DNA of 64,000 nt, taken from the NCBI RefSeq assembly GCF_900142465.1, contig NZ_FRAX01000003.1, positions 248,001 to 312,000 on the forward strand. The letters are read 5' to 3'. Below the pieces are notes generated by a model. That model was not told where the DNA came from and searched no databases. It was given only the letters and a program-made list of their open reading frames with translations. Shown one piece after another: positions 28,292 to 37,485 of the stretch. The translations under genes and the position numbers were made by a program. The DNA is from Fibrobacter sp. UWH6 (GTDB taxonomy: Bacteria; Fibrobacterota; Fibrobacteria; Fibrobacterales; Fibrobacteraceae). Each line of letters opens with the position of its first letter. Positions within the stretch are counted from its first letter, which is position 1.

Positions 28292-28852
28292 ATGAACAAC
28301 AAATTATTCGTTATGAGTGCCGCTAGTGGCGCAGGCAAGACCACCCTCAAGGACCTGGTCATCAAGGACTTTCCGGACATCAAGTATTCCATCTCTGCAA
28401 CCACCCGCCAGCCCCGTGCCGGTGAAGTCGATGGCGTTCATTACTTTTTCAAGACCAAGGAAGAATTTGAAGAACTGATCAAGAATGACGGTCTGATTGA
28501 ATGGAATGAAGTTCATGGAAACTACTATGGAACTCCCAAGAGTTTCGTTGAACAGACTCTGGCCGAAGGCAATCGAGTCCTGTTTGACCTTGATGTTTTC
28601 GGCAAGGTGAATTTTGACAAAGTCTATCCCACCGCAACAGGCATCCTGATTCTCCCGCCCAGCGACGAAGAATTGGAACGTCGCCTCCGCGGTCGTGGCA
28701 CCGACTCCGAAGAAGTCATCCAGCTCCGCCTTGCAAACGCCAAGAAGGAAGTTGAATTTGCTAAAACTCAGGGCAAGTACGAACACATCATCGTCAACGA
28801 CGACCTGCAAAAAGCCGCCGACGAACTCCGCGCCATCCTGAAAAAGAAATAA
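28292..28852 (+). CDS. gmk: Guanylate kinase
   Basis: 186 residues. The P-loop SAASGAGKTT is followed by the GMP-binding segment SISATTRQPRAGEVDGVHYFF and EWNEVHGNYYGTP. The lid has RLRGRGTDSEEVIQLRL. Length and order match the family. It phosphorylates GMP to GDP. It lies 119 bp after the GT2 gene; that gap holds only short inverted words (GGCGGCGAAGCCGC-like, GCAACGCAGTTGC-like). A strong terminator follows at 28873. Confidence 0.95.
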   Translation: MNNKLFVMSAASGAGKTTLKDLVIKDFPDIKYSISATTRQPRAGEVDGVHYFFKTKEEFEELIKNDGLIEWNEVHGNYYGTPKSFVEQTLAEGNRVLFDLDVFGKVNFDKVYPTATGILILPPSDEELERRLRGRGTDSEEVIQLRLANAKKEVEFAKTQGKYEHIIVNDDLQKAADELRAILKKK

Positions 28853-28872
28853 AAATTCGTTGAAATAAAACA

Positions 28873-28900
28873 GTCAATCCCGAACCCTCTCGGGATTGAC
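28873..28900. terminator. Bidirectional terminator after gmk
   Basis: An 11-bp perfect stem GTCAATCCCGA (28873-28883) pairs with TCGGGATTGAC (28890-28900) around a 6-base loop. A-rich flanks lie on both sides. A second hairpin, CAGAATGTGC with GCACATTCTG (28935-28957), lies just beyond and faces sua5. Confidence 0.8.
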
Positions 28901-28979
28901 AAACAAAAAAATCGTTGAAGCGAAACTCAACGACCAGAATGTGCAACGCACATTCTGAGCAGGGGGTCCAGGAGGGCAG

Positions 28980-29951
28980 TTAGCCCCCATGCATCTTTAT
29001 AGAAGCTCTCTTTAGGCGATCGTTCAAGGCCATCCCCACCCCAACATTGGGAATCGGGTCCACCAAGATCAAATCGTATTCCGGCAAATCCAGATCATGC
29101 ATGTAGGCATACAGTTTGGCGGTCGCTTCCAACATATCTCCCTTTTCGGAAAGATTAAGGGTAGCGGGAATCGGCCCGACGGTATCACCAAATGCAATAC
29201 GCACAGTATGTTCCGGAAGTTTGAATCCGGCAGGAACCTCGCCGTAATAAAGAGGCACCTGAGGGCGGTAATGGGTATCGCACTGGCCAGGAGCGGCCAT
29301 GGGTTGACCCGGCTTGGATGTAGATTCCTTGATAGCCACCTTGCCCAAGACCTTCTCCACCATTTCGGGAGTTATGGCACCGGGGCGAAGAACCGTAGGA
29401 ATTTCCGTCACCACGGATATGATGGAACTTTCAACGCCCACGTCGCAGGCGCCACCATCAACAATACCCGCCAACCCACGATCAGCCAGCTGGTCTGCCA
29501 CATGCTGGGCGGTTGTGGGGCTCACGTGCTTAAACAGGTTTGCGCTAGGGGCCGCCAAAGGCACACCAGCCTTGCGGATAATTTCCTGGGCAATGGGATG
29601 AGCCGGGAAGCGTACAGCTACAGAAGGAAGGCCGCTAGTACACAGGTCAGGGATGCAATCCTTCTTGGGAAGGATCAAGGTCATGGGACCAGGCCAATAA
29701 GCTTCAGCCAGCTTGTAGGCCGCCTCGGGAATATCCTTGGCAATATCCTTCAACTGTTCCACATCGCAAATATGAACAATCAGGGGATCAAAGGTCGGAC
29801 GTTCCTTAATGGCAAAAATCTGTGCCAGAGCCTTAGGCTCGTATGCATTGCCGGCCAAGCCGTAAACCGTTTCGGTAGGAATAGCCACCACCTGCCCGTC
29901 TGCCAAAAGTCGGGCGGCTTCATCCACTGATGTCCAAGGGGGAAATTTCAT
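28980..29951 (-). CDS. Threonylcarbamoyl-AMP synthase, Sua5 type
   Basis: 323 residues. The YrdC domain comes first, with IPTETVYGLAGNA, KERPTFDPLIVH and SANLFKHVSPTTA. A linker (HYRPQVPLYYG) leads to the C-terminal Sua5 domain, with GVGMALNDRLKRAS at the end. The long form is Sua5/TsaC2. It condenses threonine, bicarbonate and ATP for t6A tRNA modification. No partner Tsa genes are in the window. The start at 29951 has no clear ribosome binding site. Confidence 0.93.
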   Translation of the reverse strand: MKFPPWTSVDEAARLLADGQVVAIPTETVYGLAGNAYEPKALAQIFAIKERPTFDPLIVHICDVEQLKDIAKDIPEAAYKLAEAYWPGPMTLILPKKDCIPDLCTSGLPSVAVRFPAHPIAQEIIRKAGVPLAAPSANLFKHVSPTTAQHVADQLADRGLAGIVDGGACDVGVESSIISVVTEIPTVLRPGAITPEMVEKVLGKVAIKESTSKPGQPMAAPGQCDTHYRPQVPLYYGEVPAGFKLPEHTVRIAFGDTVGPIPATLNLSEKGDMLEATAKLYAYMHDLDLPEYDLILVDPIPNVGVGMALNDRLKRASIKMHGG

Positions 29952-29995
29952 GATGGCCCAAATTTAGAAATTTGACACCGATTCTGCTAGATGCA

Positions 29996-30024
29996 AAAAA
30001 AGGATGGCCCAAAGGACCATCCTT
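29996..30024. terminator. Terminator of the DUF349 gene
   Basis: AAGGATGGCCC (30000-30010) pairs with GGACCATCCTT (30014-30024) with one mismatch around loop AAA. A six-base A run at 29996-30001 gives the U tract on the minus strand. It ends the transcript of the gene at 30055-32955. Confidence 0.75.
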
Positions 30025-30054
30025 AAATTTTTGCATTTATCCTTAGGTTTCCGC

Positions 30055-32955
30055 TTATTCTGCGGTTTCGGCAGCGGGAGCCTCTGCAGCAGCAGCAGCA
30101 GCTTCTTCAGCCTTGGGTTCATCCTTGCGGCCAAAAGCGAACACCTTGTCGCAGGCGGAGTTAAAGCGGTTCCAAGTCTTCTCGGAATGTTCACGGGGAA
30201 CGGCACCCACTTCCTTCCAGAGGCGACGGAGGTGCTTCACCTTGTTCATGGAAGCGCCCACGGTAGCTTCGCTCAGGTCGGTCAGCAGGTCTTCGGCCTG
30301 TTCGCAGAGCAGCAACTTCTTCTGAAGGTTGTTCTGGCGAGCCTGTTCCTGAATGTCCAGCTGGTCACGACGGCGGGTGAAGAAGTCATCGCAGATTTCG
30401 CGGAAGCGCTTGTACATAGTCATGTCTTCGGCTCCGCAAGAACCGGCTTCACGCCATTCCTTCTGGATTTCGCGGACAGCATCGGCCAACTGGTTGGAAC
30501 CGGCGCTTTCTGCAAATTCAGAAACCTTGTTGATCATTTCCTGCTTCTTGGCCTTGATTTCGGCAAGGGCGGCAGCCAGGGTTTCATCGGCTTCTGCCAG
30601 GCGGGCAAGAATCTTATTGTAAACGGTATTGAAGCGATCGCTGATAGCTTCTACGGCTTCCTTGGGAACCATACCCAAAGACTTCCATTCTGCTTCGGCG
30701 GCCTTCAATTCTTCCAGGGAAGTCTGTTCGCTAGTACCTTCCAGCTTTTCGCAAAGGGCGGTCTTGGCCTCCAGATTCTTCTGCTTGGAAGCATCCATTT
30801 CTTCGAAGTGAGCACGCTTCTTTTCAAAGAAGGCATCGCAGGCGGTACGGAAGCGAGTCCAGATTTCGTCAGACTTGCTCTTGGGTACGGGGCCAGTAGC
30901 CTTCCATGCATCCTGCAGCTGTTTTAACTTGTTAGAAGTTGCATTCCAGTCGCTGGATTCCTGAATGGCTTCTGCTTCCAGGCAGAGGGCAACTTTCTTT
31001 TCGTAGTTAGCTTCGCGGGATTCATCTTCAGCCTTCAGGTTTTCCTTATGCTGAGCATAGAAAGCGTTGGTAGCGGCCTTGAAACGTTCGGTAAGGGCAG
31101 CCACGTTTTCCTTGGGAACCATGCCGATGTTCTTCCAGGATTCCTGGAGTTCCTGAACGGACTTGAACTTGTCCTTCCAGAAAATTTCAGCATTGGCAAC
31201 CAGTTCTTCGATCTTCTGGCAAATGGCTTCCTTGTCGGCCAGGTTCTTAACGCGTTCTGCATTCATCTCTTCGATAAAGGCAGTGCAGTTTTCCTTGACC
31301 TTTTCATAGTAACCCTGGAAGCGATCGCGGTAGTCCTGAAGCTTTGCTGCAGATACGGGGCCGATTTCCTTCCAGCGGTTGCTGAATTCGCGGAGCTTGC
31401 TAAGAACGTTCTGGCTAGCTTCTTCCTTGGTCAGTGCTTCCATTTCGGTCAGCAGTTCATCGCGAGCCTGTTCGTTACGCCAGTTTTCCCACTGCTGCAT
31501 TTCCTGGAAACGGCTGGTTGCAGCCTTATATTCCTGCCACAGGTCGTGGTACTTGAACTTCTGTTCGCCAACGATTTCCTTCCACTGGTTGTAGCATTCA
31601 CGAACCTTCTTGTTCAGTTCGCGGAAGTCTTCATTTTCGTCGAAGGACTTGACCTTTTCGATAATGGCCTTCAGCTTGACGGAGTTTTCTTCAACCATCT
31701 TCTGAGCGGATTCAGTGAAGGAAGAAATCTTTTCGGAAAGCTTATTGCGGAGAGCATTGTAGGACTGAAGGATCGGATCTTCACCTTCAAGCAGGGGCAG
31801 CTTTTCCCATTCGCGGACAATGCCGTGAAGGTGCTTACCGGTAGTTTCATTTACGTCGGTGTCAGCCAGAGCCTGCAGACGTTCCAGCAGTTCCGGACGG
31901 GCGGATTCGTCAGCAGCGTCTACAGCAGGAGCATCCACCACCACAGGCTTGCGGACTTCCTGAACCTTGAAGTAGGCGTTGTTAAAGCGCTTGATCAAGG
32001 CGGCATCCATCATGGACTTGCCTTCGGCCCAATCGTTCAAGATAGCGTCAACGCGTTCTGCGTTATCGGCCAACTTGTTTTCGGAAACCAGCTGTTCCAG
32101 TTCTTCGAGGCTAGCAGAAAGAGCGGCAATCTTGGCGGCCTTTTCGGCGGCAGCCTTTTCAGCGGCAATCTTTTCGGCATTGGCTTCATCGCAGAACTTA
32201 TTAAAGCTTGCATAAACTTCATCCAGGGCAGCCTGCTTGTCACCCATGCCCAAGGCGCGGGCTTCGGCCATCAGTTCTTCAAACTGAGACTTCACAGCCA
32301 GAGGATCCTTCTGGGCAGCCAGGTGATGTGCCTGACCCAGCAGAGCCTCCTGCTTACCTGCCAACAGAGCAGCAGCCTTCTTGCCACCATCTTCGGCTTC
32401 CTTCTTGGCGCGAATCTTATCGGCCACCATCTTACGGACGGAAGTATGCTTGGAGCTCTTGGCGATGTCAGCCATAAAGGATTCAGAAGTCACCTTTTCG
32501 GCAGCGGCCATGGCAACGGATTCCTTGGCATCGCGGGTAGCCACAATGGTAAGAACGCTAGCCTTGGTGCAAGACTTCACCAGTTCTTCGCGAATGGCAT
32601 CGCAAGTAGCGGCAGCCTTCAGCAAGTCATCGGCGAAGTGAGTATCCTTAATTTCAGAAAGCAGTGCAATATCTTCACTCGTTGCAGAATCCAGGGACTT
32701 CAGCTTCTTGACGATTTCTTCCAGATAGCGGTTCTTTGCCAGGGACTTTACACTTTCGTCGGCATCATTCTGAGAGATGCGCTTGAGAGTATCCAGGCTA
32801 GCCACCTTCTTGACGGCAGCTGTACGAACACGAACATCCACGTCGCTGGCAAGACCTTCAATAATGTCCTGATCGTCGACTTCGTCTACTGCCTTGAGGC
32901 GGATAGCGGGGTCAGACTTTTTCCAGTTCGGTTTTACAAAATCAAATAAGCTCAT
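30055..32955 (-). CDS. DUF349 multi-repeat protein with N-terminal HEAT-like repeats
   Basis: 966 residues from the ATG at 32955, preceded at proper spacing by GGAGA. The first 260 residues are HEAT-like helical repeats (DVRVRTAAVKKVASLDTL). From about residue 330 onward the protein consists of repeated helical units, each with a W-K-x-[IL/V]-G-x-V/M-P core (SWKNIGMVPKE, EWKSLGMVPKE, AWKATGPVPKS, LWKEVGAVPRE). These are DUF349 units; about eight are visible. A short Ala/Glu-rich tail ends it. The protein is cytoplasmic with no signal peptide and should form long helical bundles. Function of DUF349 is not established. It stands alone between priA (divergent) and sua5. Confidence 0.85.
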   Translation of the reverse strand: MSLFDFVKPNWKKSDPAIRLKAVDEVDDQDIIEGLASDVDVRVRTAAVKKVASLDTLKRISQNDADESVKSLAKNRYLEEIVKKLKSLDSATSEDIALLSEIKDTHFADDLLKAAATCDAIREELVKSCTKASVLTIVATRDAKESVAMAAAEKVTSESFMADIAKSSKHTSVRKMVADKIRAKKEAEDGGKKAAALLAGKQEALLGQAHHLAAQKDPLAVKSQFEELMAEARALGMGDKQAALDEVYASFNKFCDEANAEKIAAEKAAAEKAAKIAALSASLEELEQLVSENKLADNAERVDAILNDWAEGKSMMDAALIKRFNNAYFKVQEVRKPVVVDAPAVDAADESARPELLERLQALADTDVNETTGKHLHGIVREWEKLPLLEGEDPILQSYNALRNKLSEKISSFTESAQKMVEENSVKLKAIIEKVKSFDENEDFRELNKKVRECYNQWKEIVGEQKFKYHDLWQEYKAATSRFQEMQQWENWRNEQARDELLTEMEALTKEEASQNVLSKLREFSNRWKEIGPVSAAKLQDYRDRFQGYYEKVKENCTAFIEEMNAERVKNLADKEAICQKIEELVANAEIFWKDKFKSVQELQESWKNIGMVPKENVAALTERFKAATNAFYAQHKENLKAEDESREANYEKKVALCLEAEAIQESSDWNATSNKLKQLQDAWKATGPVPKSKSDEIWTRFRTACDAFFEKKRAHFEEMDASKQKNLEAKTALCEKLEGTSEQTSLEELKAAEAEWKSLGMVPKEAVEAISDRFNTVYNKILARLAEADETLAAALAEIKAKKQEMINKVSEFAESAGSNQLADAVREIQKEWREAGSCGAEDMTMYKRFREICDDFFTRRRDQLDIQEQARQNNLQKKLLLCEQAEDLLTDLSEATVGASMNKVKHLRRLWKEVGAVPREHSEKTWNRFNSACDKVFAFGRKDEPKAEEAAAAAAEAPAAETAE

Positions 32956-33083
32956 AAATTTCTCCAATAGGTAGACAAGCCCTTGGGGGCTCGTGTATAG
33001 CATAATCTAACTAAAAAAAGTTTTGTCAATAAAAAAATGGCAGAAATTAGGTGCTTTTTACACTATTAACTATCTTTGTTGCC

Positions 33084-35171
33084 GTGGCAAGACGAATTCC
33101 CAAACTAAACGCACCCGAAGAAGTTCATAACAAGCTCAAACCCGAGCTGCTGACCGACTTCTGCGAAGTGTACATCCCCATGGCTCCCGATGTCTATACA
33201 TACGGAGTCCCTGTTGGCGTCACCCTGAAACGCGGTGATGTTGTATGGGTTCAGTTCGCCACACGCAAGAAGCCTGCCCTGGCCGTAGTTTCCAAGGTAC
33301 ACCAGCAGCGGCCCTCATTCCAGGTGCGCCCCGCCTACCCTCACCAATCCGGATTCTCCTTTAACGAACGATACATGGAAAATCTGGAATGGGTCGCCAG
33401 GTATTATATAAGCACGCCAATGAAATCGCTATTTGTTTTTTGGCCTGCCGATTTTGAAAAGTTCCTGGACGCCCTGGCCGCATCGAAAAATTCAGACTTG
33501 CCGGCAGACACCCCTAGTGCAACCGTAAAGCCATCCGCAGAATCTACCGCCCAGCCGCCGCTGACGTTAGAACAAAATAACGCACTGCAGTCCCTAGTCG
33601 CCGATCTTAACGGCACAGGTTTCCGCGGCACCCTCCTTCACGGCGTTACCGGTTCCGGCAAGACCCGCATTTATCAGGAGTTAGCCCGAGTCGCCCTGAG
33701 CCAGGGCAAAAAAGTTTTAATCCTGGTTCCCGAAATCGGTTTGACACCGCAGACTTCCAAACGGTTTGAAGACTTTCTGCAAGTTCCCATCGTGGTTCTG
33801 CACTCCGCCCTGTCCGCCCCCAAAAAGCGAGAAGGCTATCTGTCCATTATGCGCGGTGATGCAAAAGTAGTCCTTGGTACCCGCAGCGCCATTCTGGCTC
33901 CCTTCGACTTTGACCTTGTCATCTTAGACGAAGAACACGATTCTTCTTTCAAGCAGCAGGACCCTGCCCCACGATATCACACCCGTGAACTAGCATTCCA
34001 CTTGGCATTCAAGCATGGAGCCCTTGTGGTTTTAGGCAGCGCAACTCCTTGCCTTGAAACCTACACAAACGCACAAACCGGAAAGCTAAAGCTGTTGACG
34101 CTAAAGGAACGCGCCACCCAGGCACCCATGCCTCACATCGACATCGTAGACATGGGCAAGAACCGCCAGCAGAAAGGCATCATGCTCTCCCCCGCCCTCC
34201 GCGAAGCCCTGACCGAAAACGTGGCCGCCGGAGACCAGGCCATCATCCTGATGAACCGCCGCGGTTATTCAAAGGTTCGAGTCTGCACGGAATGTGGAGA
34301 AACCCTTTACTGCAAGAACTGCCACATTCCTCTGGTATATCATAAGCAGTACCGTTCTCTCATGTGCCATTACTGCGCCACCCTCTACCCCGTAAACACC
34401 CCCTGCGGCAGCTGCGGAGCAGACACCTACGAATTCGTGGGCGGAGCCATCGAAATGCTGGAAGAAGAAATCAACGGCTGGGTTCCCGGAGCCAAAGTCA
34501 TCCGCATGGACCGCGACACCACCCAGAACGTAGGTGCCACCGAAAAAATTCTGGACCAGTTCCGCAGCGGTGAATTCAACATTTTGCTTGGCACCCAGAT
34601 GGTTGCCAAGGGCCACGACTTCCCCGGAGTTCGCTTGGTAGGAATCGTCGGAGCCGACAGCGGCACAGGCATCCCCGATTTTAGAACAACCGAACGTCTT
34701 TACCAATTATTGAGTCAGACGGCAGGTCGAGCCGGCCGAGCCTCCCGCAAATCCGACGACCCGCAAAGCGACCAAGGCCGAGTCTTCATTCAGACTTTAA
34801 AGCCCTCCGAGCCGGTGATGCAATTTGCCATTCACCATGACTTCGAAGGTTTCGCCTCCATGGAAACTGACGACCGACAAGCCGCCTGCTACCCGCCCTT
34901 CTGCAAGCTGGTAGAAATCAGCTGCGGCAGCAAGGACCCAGACCTTTTACGCCATACGGTGGAACGTCTAGAAAACATCCTCCGCGCCGACAAGAGCTTT
35001 ATGGTATTAGGCCCCGTAGACGCCTTCGTCCCCATTGTGCAAAACGTACACTGGACCAGACTCTACATCAAGACACAGGATCTGGCCCCCGTGCGGAGAA
35101 TTCTTTCGCCCATCGTCAACTCCCCCAAACCCTGGGTTATGGGAGTAGATATAAAGGTGGAAATTCAATAG
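33084..35171 (+). CDS. priA: PriA, primosomal helicase
   Basis: About 695 residues. The DNA-binding domain starts near FCEVYIPMAPDVYTYGVPVG. The helicase motifs are GVTGSGKT, ILDEEHDSSFKQ, GSATPCLE and QTAGRAGRA. Between them lies the eight-cysteine zinc region (CTECGETLYCKNC, CHYCA, CGSCG). PriA restarts stalled replication forks. The start is uncertain: GTG at 33084 gives MARRIPKL, while an upstream GTG at 33051 would add a hydrophobic stretch unlike PriA. A TATCTTTG word at 33071-33078, only 5-7 bases before GTG, would make the mRNA nearly leaderless if it is the -10 box. Confidence 0.93.
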   Translation: MARRIPKLNAPEEVHNKLKPELLTDFCEVYIPMAPDVYTYGVPVGVTLKRGDVVWVQFATRKKPALAVVSKVHQQRPSFQVRPAYPHQSGFSFNERYMENLEWVARYYISTPMKSLFVFWPADFEKFLDALAASKNSDLPADTPSATVKPSAESTAQPPLTLEQNNALQSLVADLNGTGFRGTLLHGVTGSGKTRIYQELARVALSQGKKVLILVPEIGLTPQTSKRFEDFLQVPIVVLHSALSAPKKREGYLSIMRGDAKVVLGTRSAILAPFDFDLVILDEEHDSSFKQQDPAPRYHTRELAFHLAFKHGALVVLGSATPCLETYTNAQTGKLKLLTLKERATQAPMPHIDIVDMGKNRQQKGIMLSPALREALTENVAAGDQAIILMNRRGYSKVRVCTECGETLYCKNCHIPLVYHKQYRSLMCHYCATLYPVNTPCGSCGADTYEFVGGAIEMLEEEINGWVPGAKVIRMDRDTTQNVGATEKILDQFRSGEFNILLGTQMVAKGHDFPGVRLVGIVGADSGTGIPDFRTTERLYQLLSQTAGRAGRASRKSDDPQSDQGRVFIQTLKPSEPVMQFAIHHDFEGFASMETDDRQAACYPPFCKLVEISCGSKDPDLLRHTVERLENILRADKSFMVLGPVDAFVPIVQNVHWTRLYIKTQDLAPVRRILSPIVNSPKPWVMGVDIKVEIQ

Positions 35172-35190
35172 GAAACGCATACAAAAAAAA

Positions 35191-35219
35191 ACGGATGTTC
35201 CTTATAGGAGCATCCGTTC
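35191..35219. terminator. Bidirectional terminator between priA and the PEGA gene
   Basis: A 12-bp stem (35191-35202 with 35208-35219, one G-U pair) has the loop TTATA. A 9-base A run precedes it on the plus strand, so it is best suited to the minus-strand gene that stops at 35240, and it also faces the priA end. Confidence 0.8.
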
Positions 35220-35239
35220 TTCATTAGAAACGTTTTGAC

Positions 35240-37366
35240 TTAGAACACAAAGGTAATCACACCAGCCAAAAGACCTGCACCGGCAACGCCATAGAAAACG
35301 TTACGGAGCGTCTGATGATGGTCGATATCATCTACAGCCTTTTTCTGAGCAGCCTGTTTTTCTTCGTAATTGCTGAACACAGAAGTGTTATAATCGTTAG
35401 CAACATCATTAGCCTTTGAGTTCTCATAGATGCCCACACCTACACCACCGGCAATAAGAACTGCGGCAGCAATTCGGGTCCATGCGCGCCAAGTCCAGGA
35501 CTCGCCAGACTGCTGCTGAGTCGAAGGCATATCGCTACCGTAGGCATATTCTGCAGTAAGGCCGCGGGTTTTCAATTCACCAGCAAGAATAGAATCGGAC
35601 TTGGCTTTCCAATTGACAAATTCAGGTTCATTGGCAAATTCATTCACAGAGAAAGAACCGTCCACGTCAAAGGGAACTCCGCCACGGCTCAAGTAAAGAT
35701 TGGACATTGCGATATAGCGGTCGCCAGCCTGAGTCTTCAACGGGAAATTCAGATATTCCACTTCGGTCTTGAAAGGAGCGGAACGATCAAAGGTTGCAGC
35801 CTTGTCAATCGGCATTTTCATCACACCGCTAAACAAGAACGGAGTTGCGACGTCCAAGGAATCCACCACGGACACGCTGAAGGTTTCAGCTTCAGAATCA
35901 TAAGAACCAATGGTCACCTGAGCCTTGGGAGCTTCGGCACGAATAGTCTCCGCCTGAACAGCAACCATGTAGTCGTTCAAGACTTCAATGGCGCGAAGCA
36001 GACGTTCACGATACTTGTCACAACGGGAAATCAGTTCACTATACTGACGGTTTCCTTCTTCTTGCCACTGATCCCTACGGCGAGCGAATTCTTCGGATGA
36101 TTCGTTGGGCTGCTGGGGAGACAACTTGGGGTAAGTGGCCATAAACTTGTTGATCATCTGAGTACGTTCACCATCAGTCTGTCTGATACGATTTTCGATG
36201 ATAACCACACGAGCCTTATACTCTTCAGACTTTGTGGAATTCTTGAGCAGAAGTTCAGAAAGTTTGATTTCACCTTCTCTAGAGAAAATGCTCTGTTCTT
36301 CAAGAACAACATCAAGTTTCAACTTGGTATTGGCCTTCAATTCAACTTCTACAACTCTTGTTTCGTAAGAGGGATAAGAAACGGTCACCGTCAACTTGCC
36401 AGGAACAACGCTTTCGAACTTAGCGGGAGCTTCCAAGGACTCACCCGTAGTAGAGAGAACCACTTGAGCATTTTCGGGGAAGGTACGCACTTCTACATCG
36501 GAGTACATACCAGACTGAATTTTTCTGATTTTATCAGCCGCTTCTTCAAGTTCAGCGATACGCTTTACTGCAACGCGGGAACGTGCTTCAGAAAGTGACT
36601 TAACTTCCTTGTCGTAGACAGCTCTGCGTTTTTCAAAATCAGCCATCTTTTCAAATTCGCCCTTGGGAGCCAGAGGGGGCAATTGAGCCTTGACATCGGA
36701 TTCAATCTGCTGTACGAAAATGTGAGCGGCGGTAACGCTGTCCATAATCAGCTGCAGTCGGTTGGAATAAATGTTAAAGTCGTCGGTATCCTTGGCGGTC
36801 AACTTATCCAGATCCAAAGCAGAACCAGCAGGAGCCACATTAGCCACAGGGGTAGGACTCTGCGGAGCCGGTTCTGATGCTACGGGAGCAACCGACGGTA
36901 CGAAAGTAGCAGGTTGTTCGGCAGCCGGAGCGGAGGCCGGAGCAGGAGCGGGCTGTGCCACAGGAGCGGGTGCCGGGGCAGGAGCCGGAGCGGGCTGGGC
37001 CACAGGGGCGGGTGCCGGGGTAGGAGCCGGAGCGGGCTGTGCCACAGGAGCGGGTGCAGGAGCTGGGGCCGGAGCGGGCTGTGCCACAGGAGCGGGTGCC
37101 GGGGCAGGGGCCGGAGCGGGCTGGGCCACAGGAGCGGGTGCAGGAGCTGGGGCCGGAGCGGGCTGTGCCACAGGAGCGGGTGCCGGGGCAGGAGCCGGAG
37201 CGGGCTGGGCCACAGGGGCGGGTGCCGGAGCAGGCTTAGGAGCAGGTTTTGCCGCGGGAGCAGGTTCATCCCAACCAGCGTCGTCCCAACCTACAGAATC
37301 CCAATCATCAGCCAAAACAACCGAACTGCAAAGCACTAGCGCTCCAAAAAGAACTTTTAAATTCAT
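35240..37366 (-). CDS. Secreted PEGA-domain protein with Pro/Ala repeats and a two-helix tail
   Basis: 708 residues. A signal peptide (MNLKVLFGALVLCSSVVLA) is followed by an acidic Trp-rich patch (DDWDSVGWDDAGW). Residues about 41-151 are a PAPAPAPAPAPVAQ repeat, likely a stiff rod across the periplasm or peptidoglycan. A charged helical region (about 195-290) leads to a PEGA domain (VEVRTFPENAQVVLST to KLDVVLEEQ). A second helical region has QWQEEGNRQYSEL. The last 90 residues contain two hydrophobic helices flanking a charged loop and end TFVF. This tail resembles those of the proteins at 50429 and 62775. An envelope structural role is likely; no enzyme motif is seen. Confidence 0.8.
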   Translation of the reverse strand: MNLKVLFGALVLCSSVVLADDWDSVGWDDAGWDEPAPAAKPAPKPAPAPAPVAQPAPAPAPAPAPVAQPAPAPAPAPAPVAQPAPAPAPAPAPVAQPAPAPAPAPAPVAQPAPAPTPAPAPVAQPAPAPAPAPAPVAQPAPAPASAPAAEQPATFVPSVAPVASEPAPQSPTPVANVAPAGSALDLDKLTAKDTDDFNIYSNRLQLIMDSVTAAHIFVQQIESDVKAQLPPLAPKGEFEKMADFEKRRAVYDKEVKSLSEARSRVAVKRIAELEEAADKIRKIQSGMYSDVEVRTFPENAQVVLSTTGESLEAPAKFESVVPGKLTVTVSYPSYETRVVEVELKANTKLKLDVVLEEQSIFSREGEIKLSELLLKNSTKSEEYKARVVIIENRIRQTDGERTQMINKFMATYPKLSPQQPNESSEEFARRRDQWQEEGNRQYSELISRCDKYRERLLRAIEVLNDYMVAVQAETIRAEAPKAQVTIGSYDSEAETFSVSVVDSLDVATPFLFSGVMKMPIDKAATFDRSAPFKTEVEYLNFPLKTQAGDRYIAMSNLYLSRGGVPFDVDGSFSVNEFANEPEFVNWKAKSDSILAGELKTRGLTAEYAYGSDMPSTQQQSGESWTWRAWTRIAAAVLIAGGVGVGIYENSKANDVANDYNTSVFSNYEEKQAAQKKAVDDIDHHQTLRNVFYGVAGAGLLAGVITFVF
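36914..37246 (-). repeat. 42-bp in-frame tandem repeat coding Pro/Ala
   Basis: About seven full units of 42 bp, each coding PAPAPAPAPAPVAQ, with one Thr variant and a decayed last unit (PAPAPASAPAAEQ). The DNA copies are nearly identical, including the codon-level words GGCTGTGCCACAGG or GGCTGGGCCACAGG. This indicates recent slippage or recombination, so copy number probably varies between strains. Confidence 0.92.
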
Positions 37367-37485
37367 ATCGCGTCCCTCAAAATCTTATGTAATAGAAAAG
37401 ATACATTCTATATGATTTATATGCAACAACTCACCACTCAAAAATCAACCCTAAAGGGTATGTAGGAAAGCAAGCATAGGGGAAA

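Noticed and set aside
31048-32949. Long plus-strand frame opposite the DUF349 gene
   Set aside because: It arises from biased codons of a repetitive helical protein.
36771-37415. Gly/Ala-rich frame on the plus strand over the Pro/Ala repeat
   Set aside because: It is the antisense reading of the repeat; the minus-strand reading has a signal peptide and PEGA domain.
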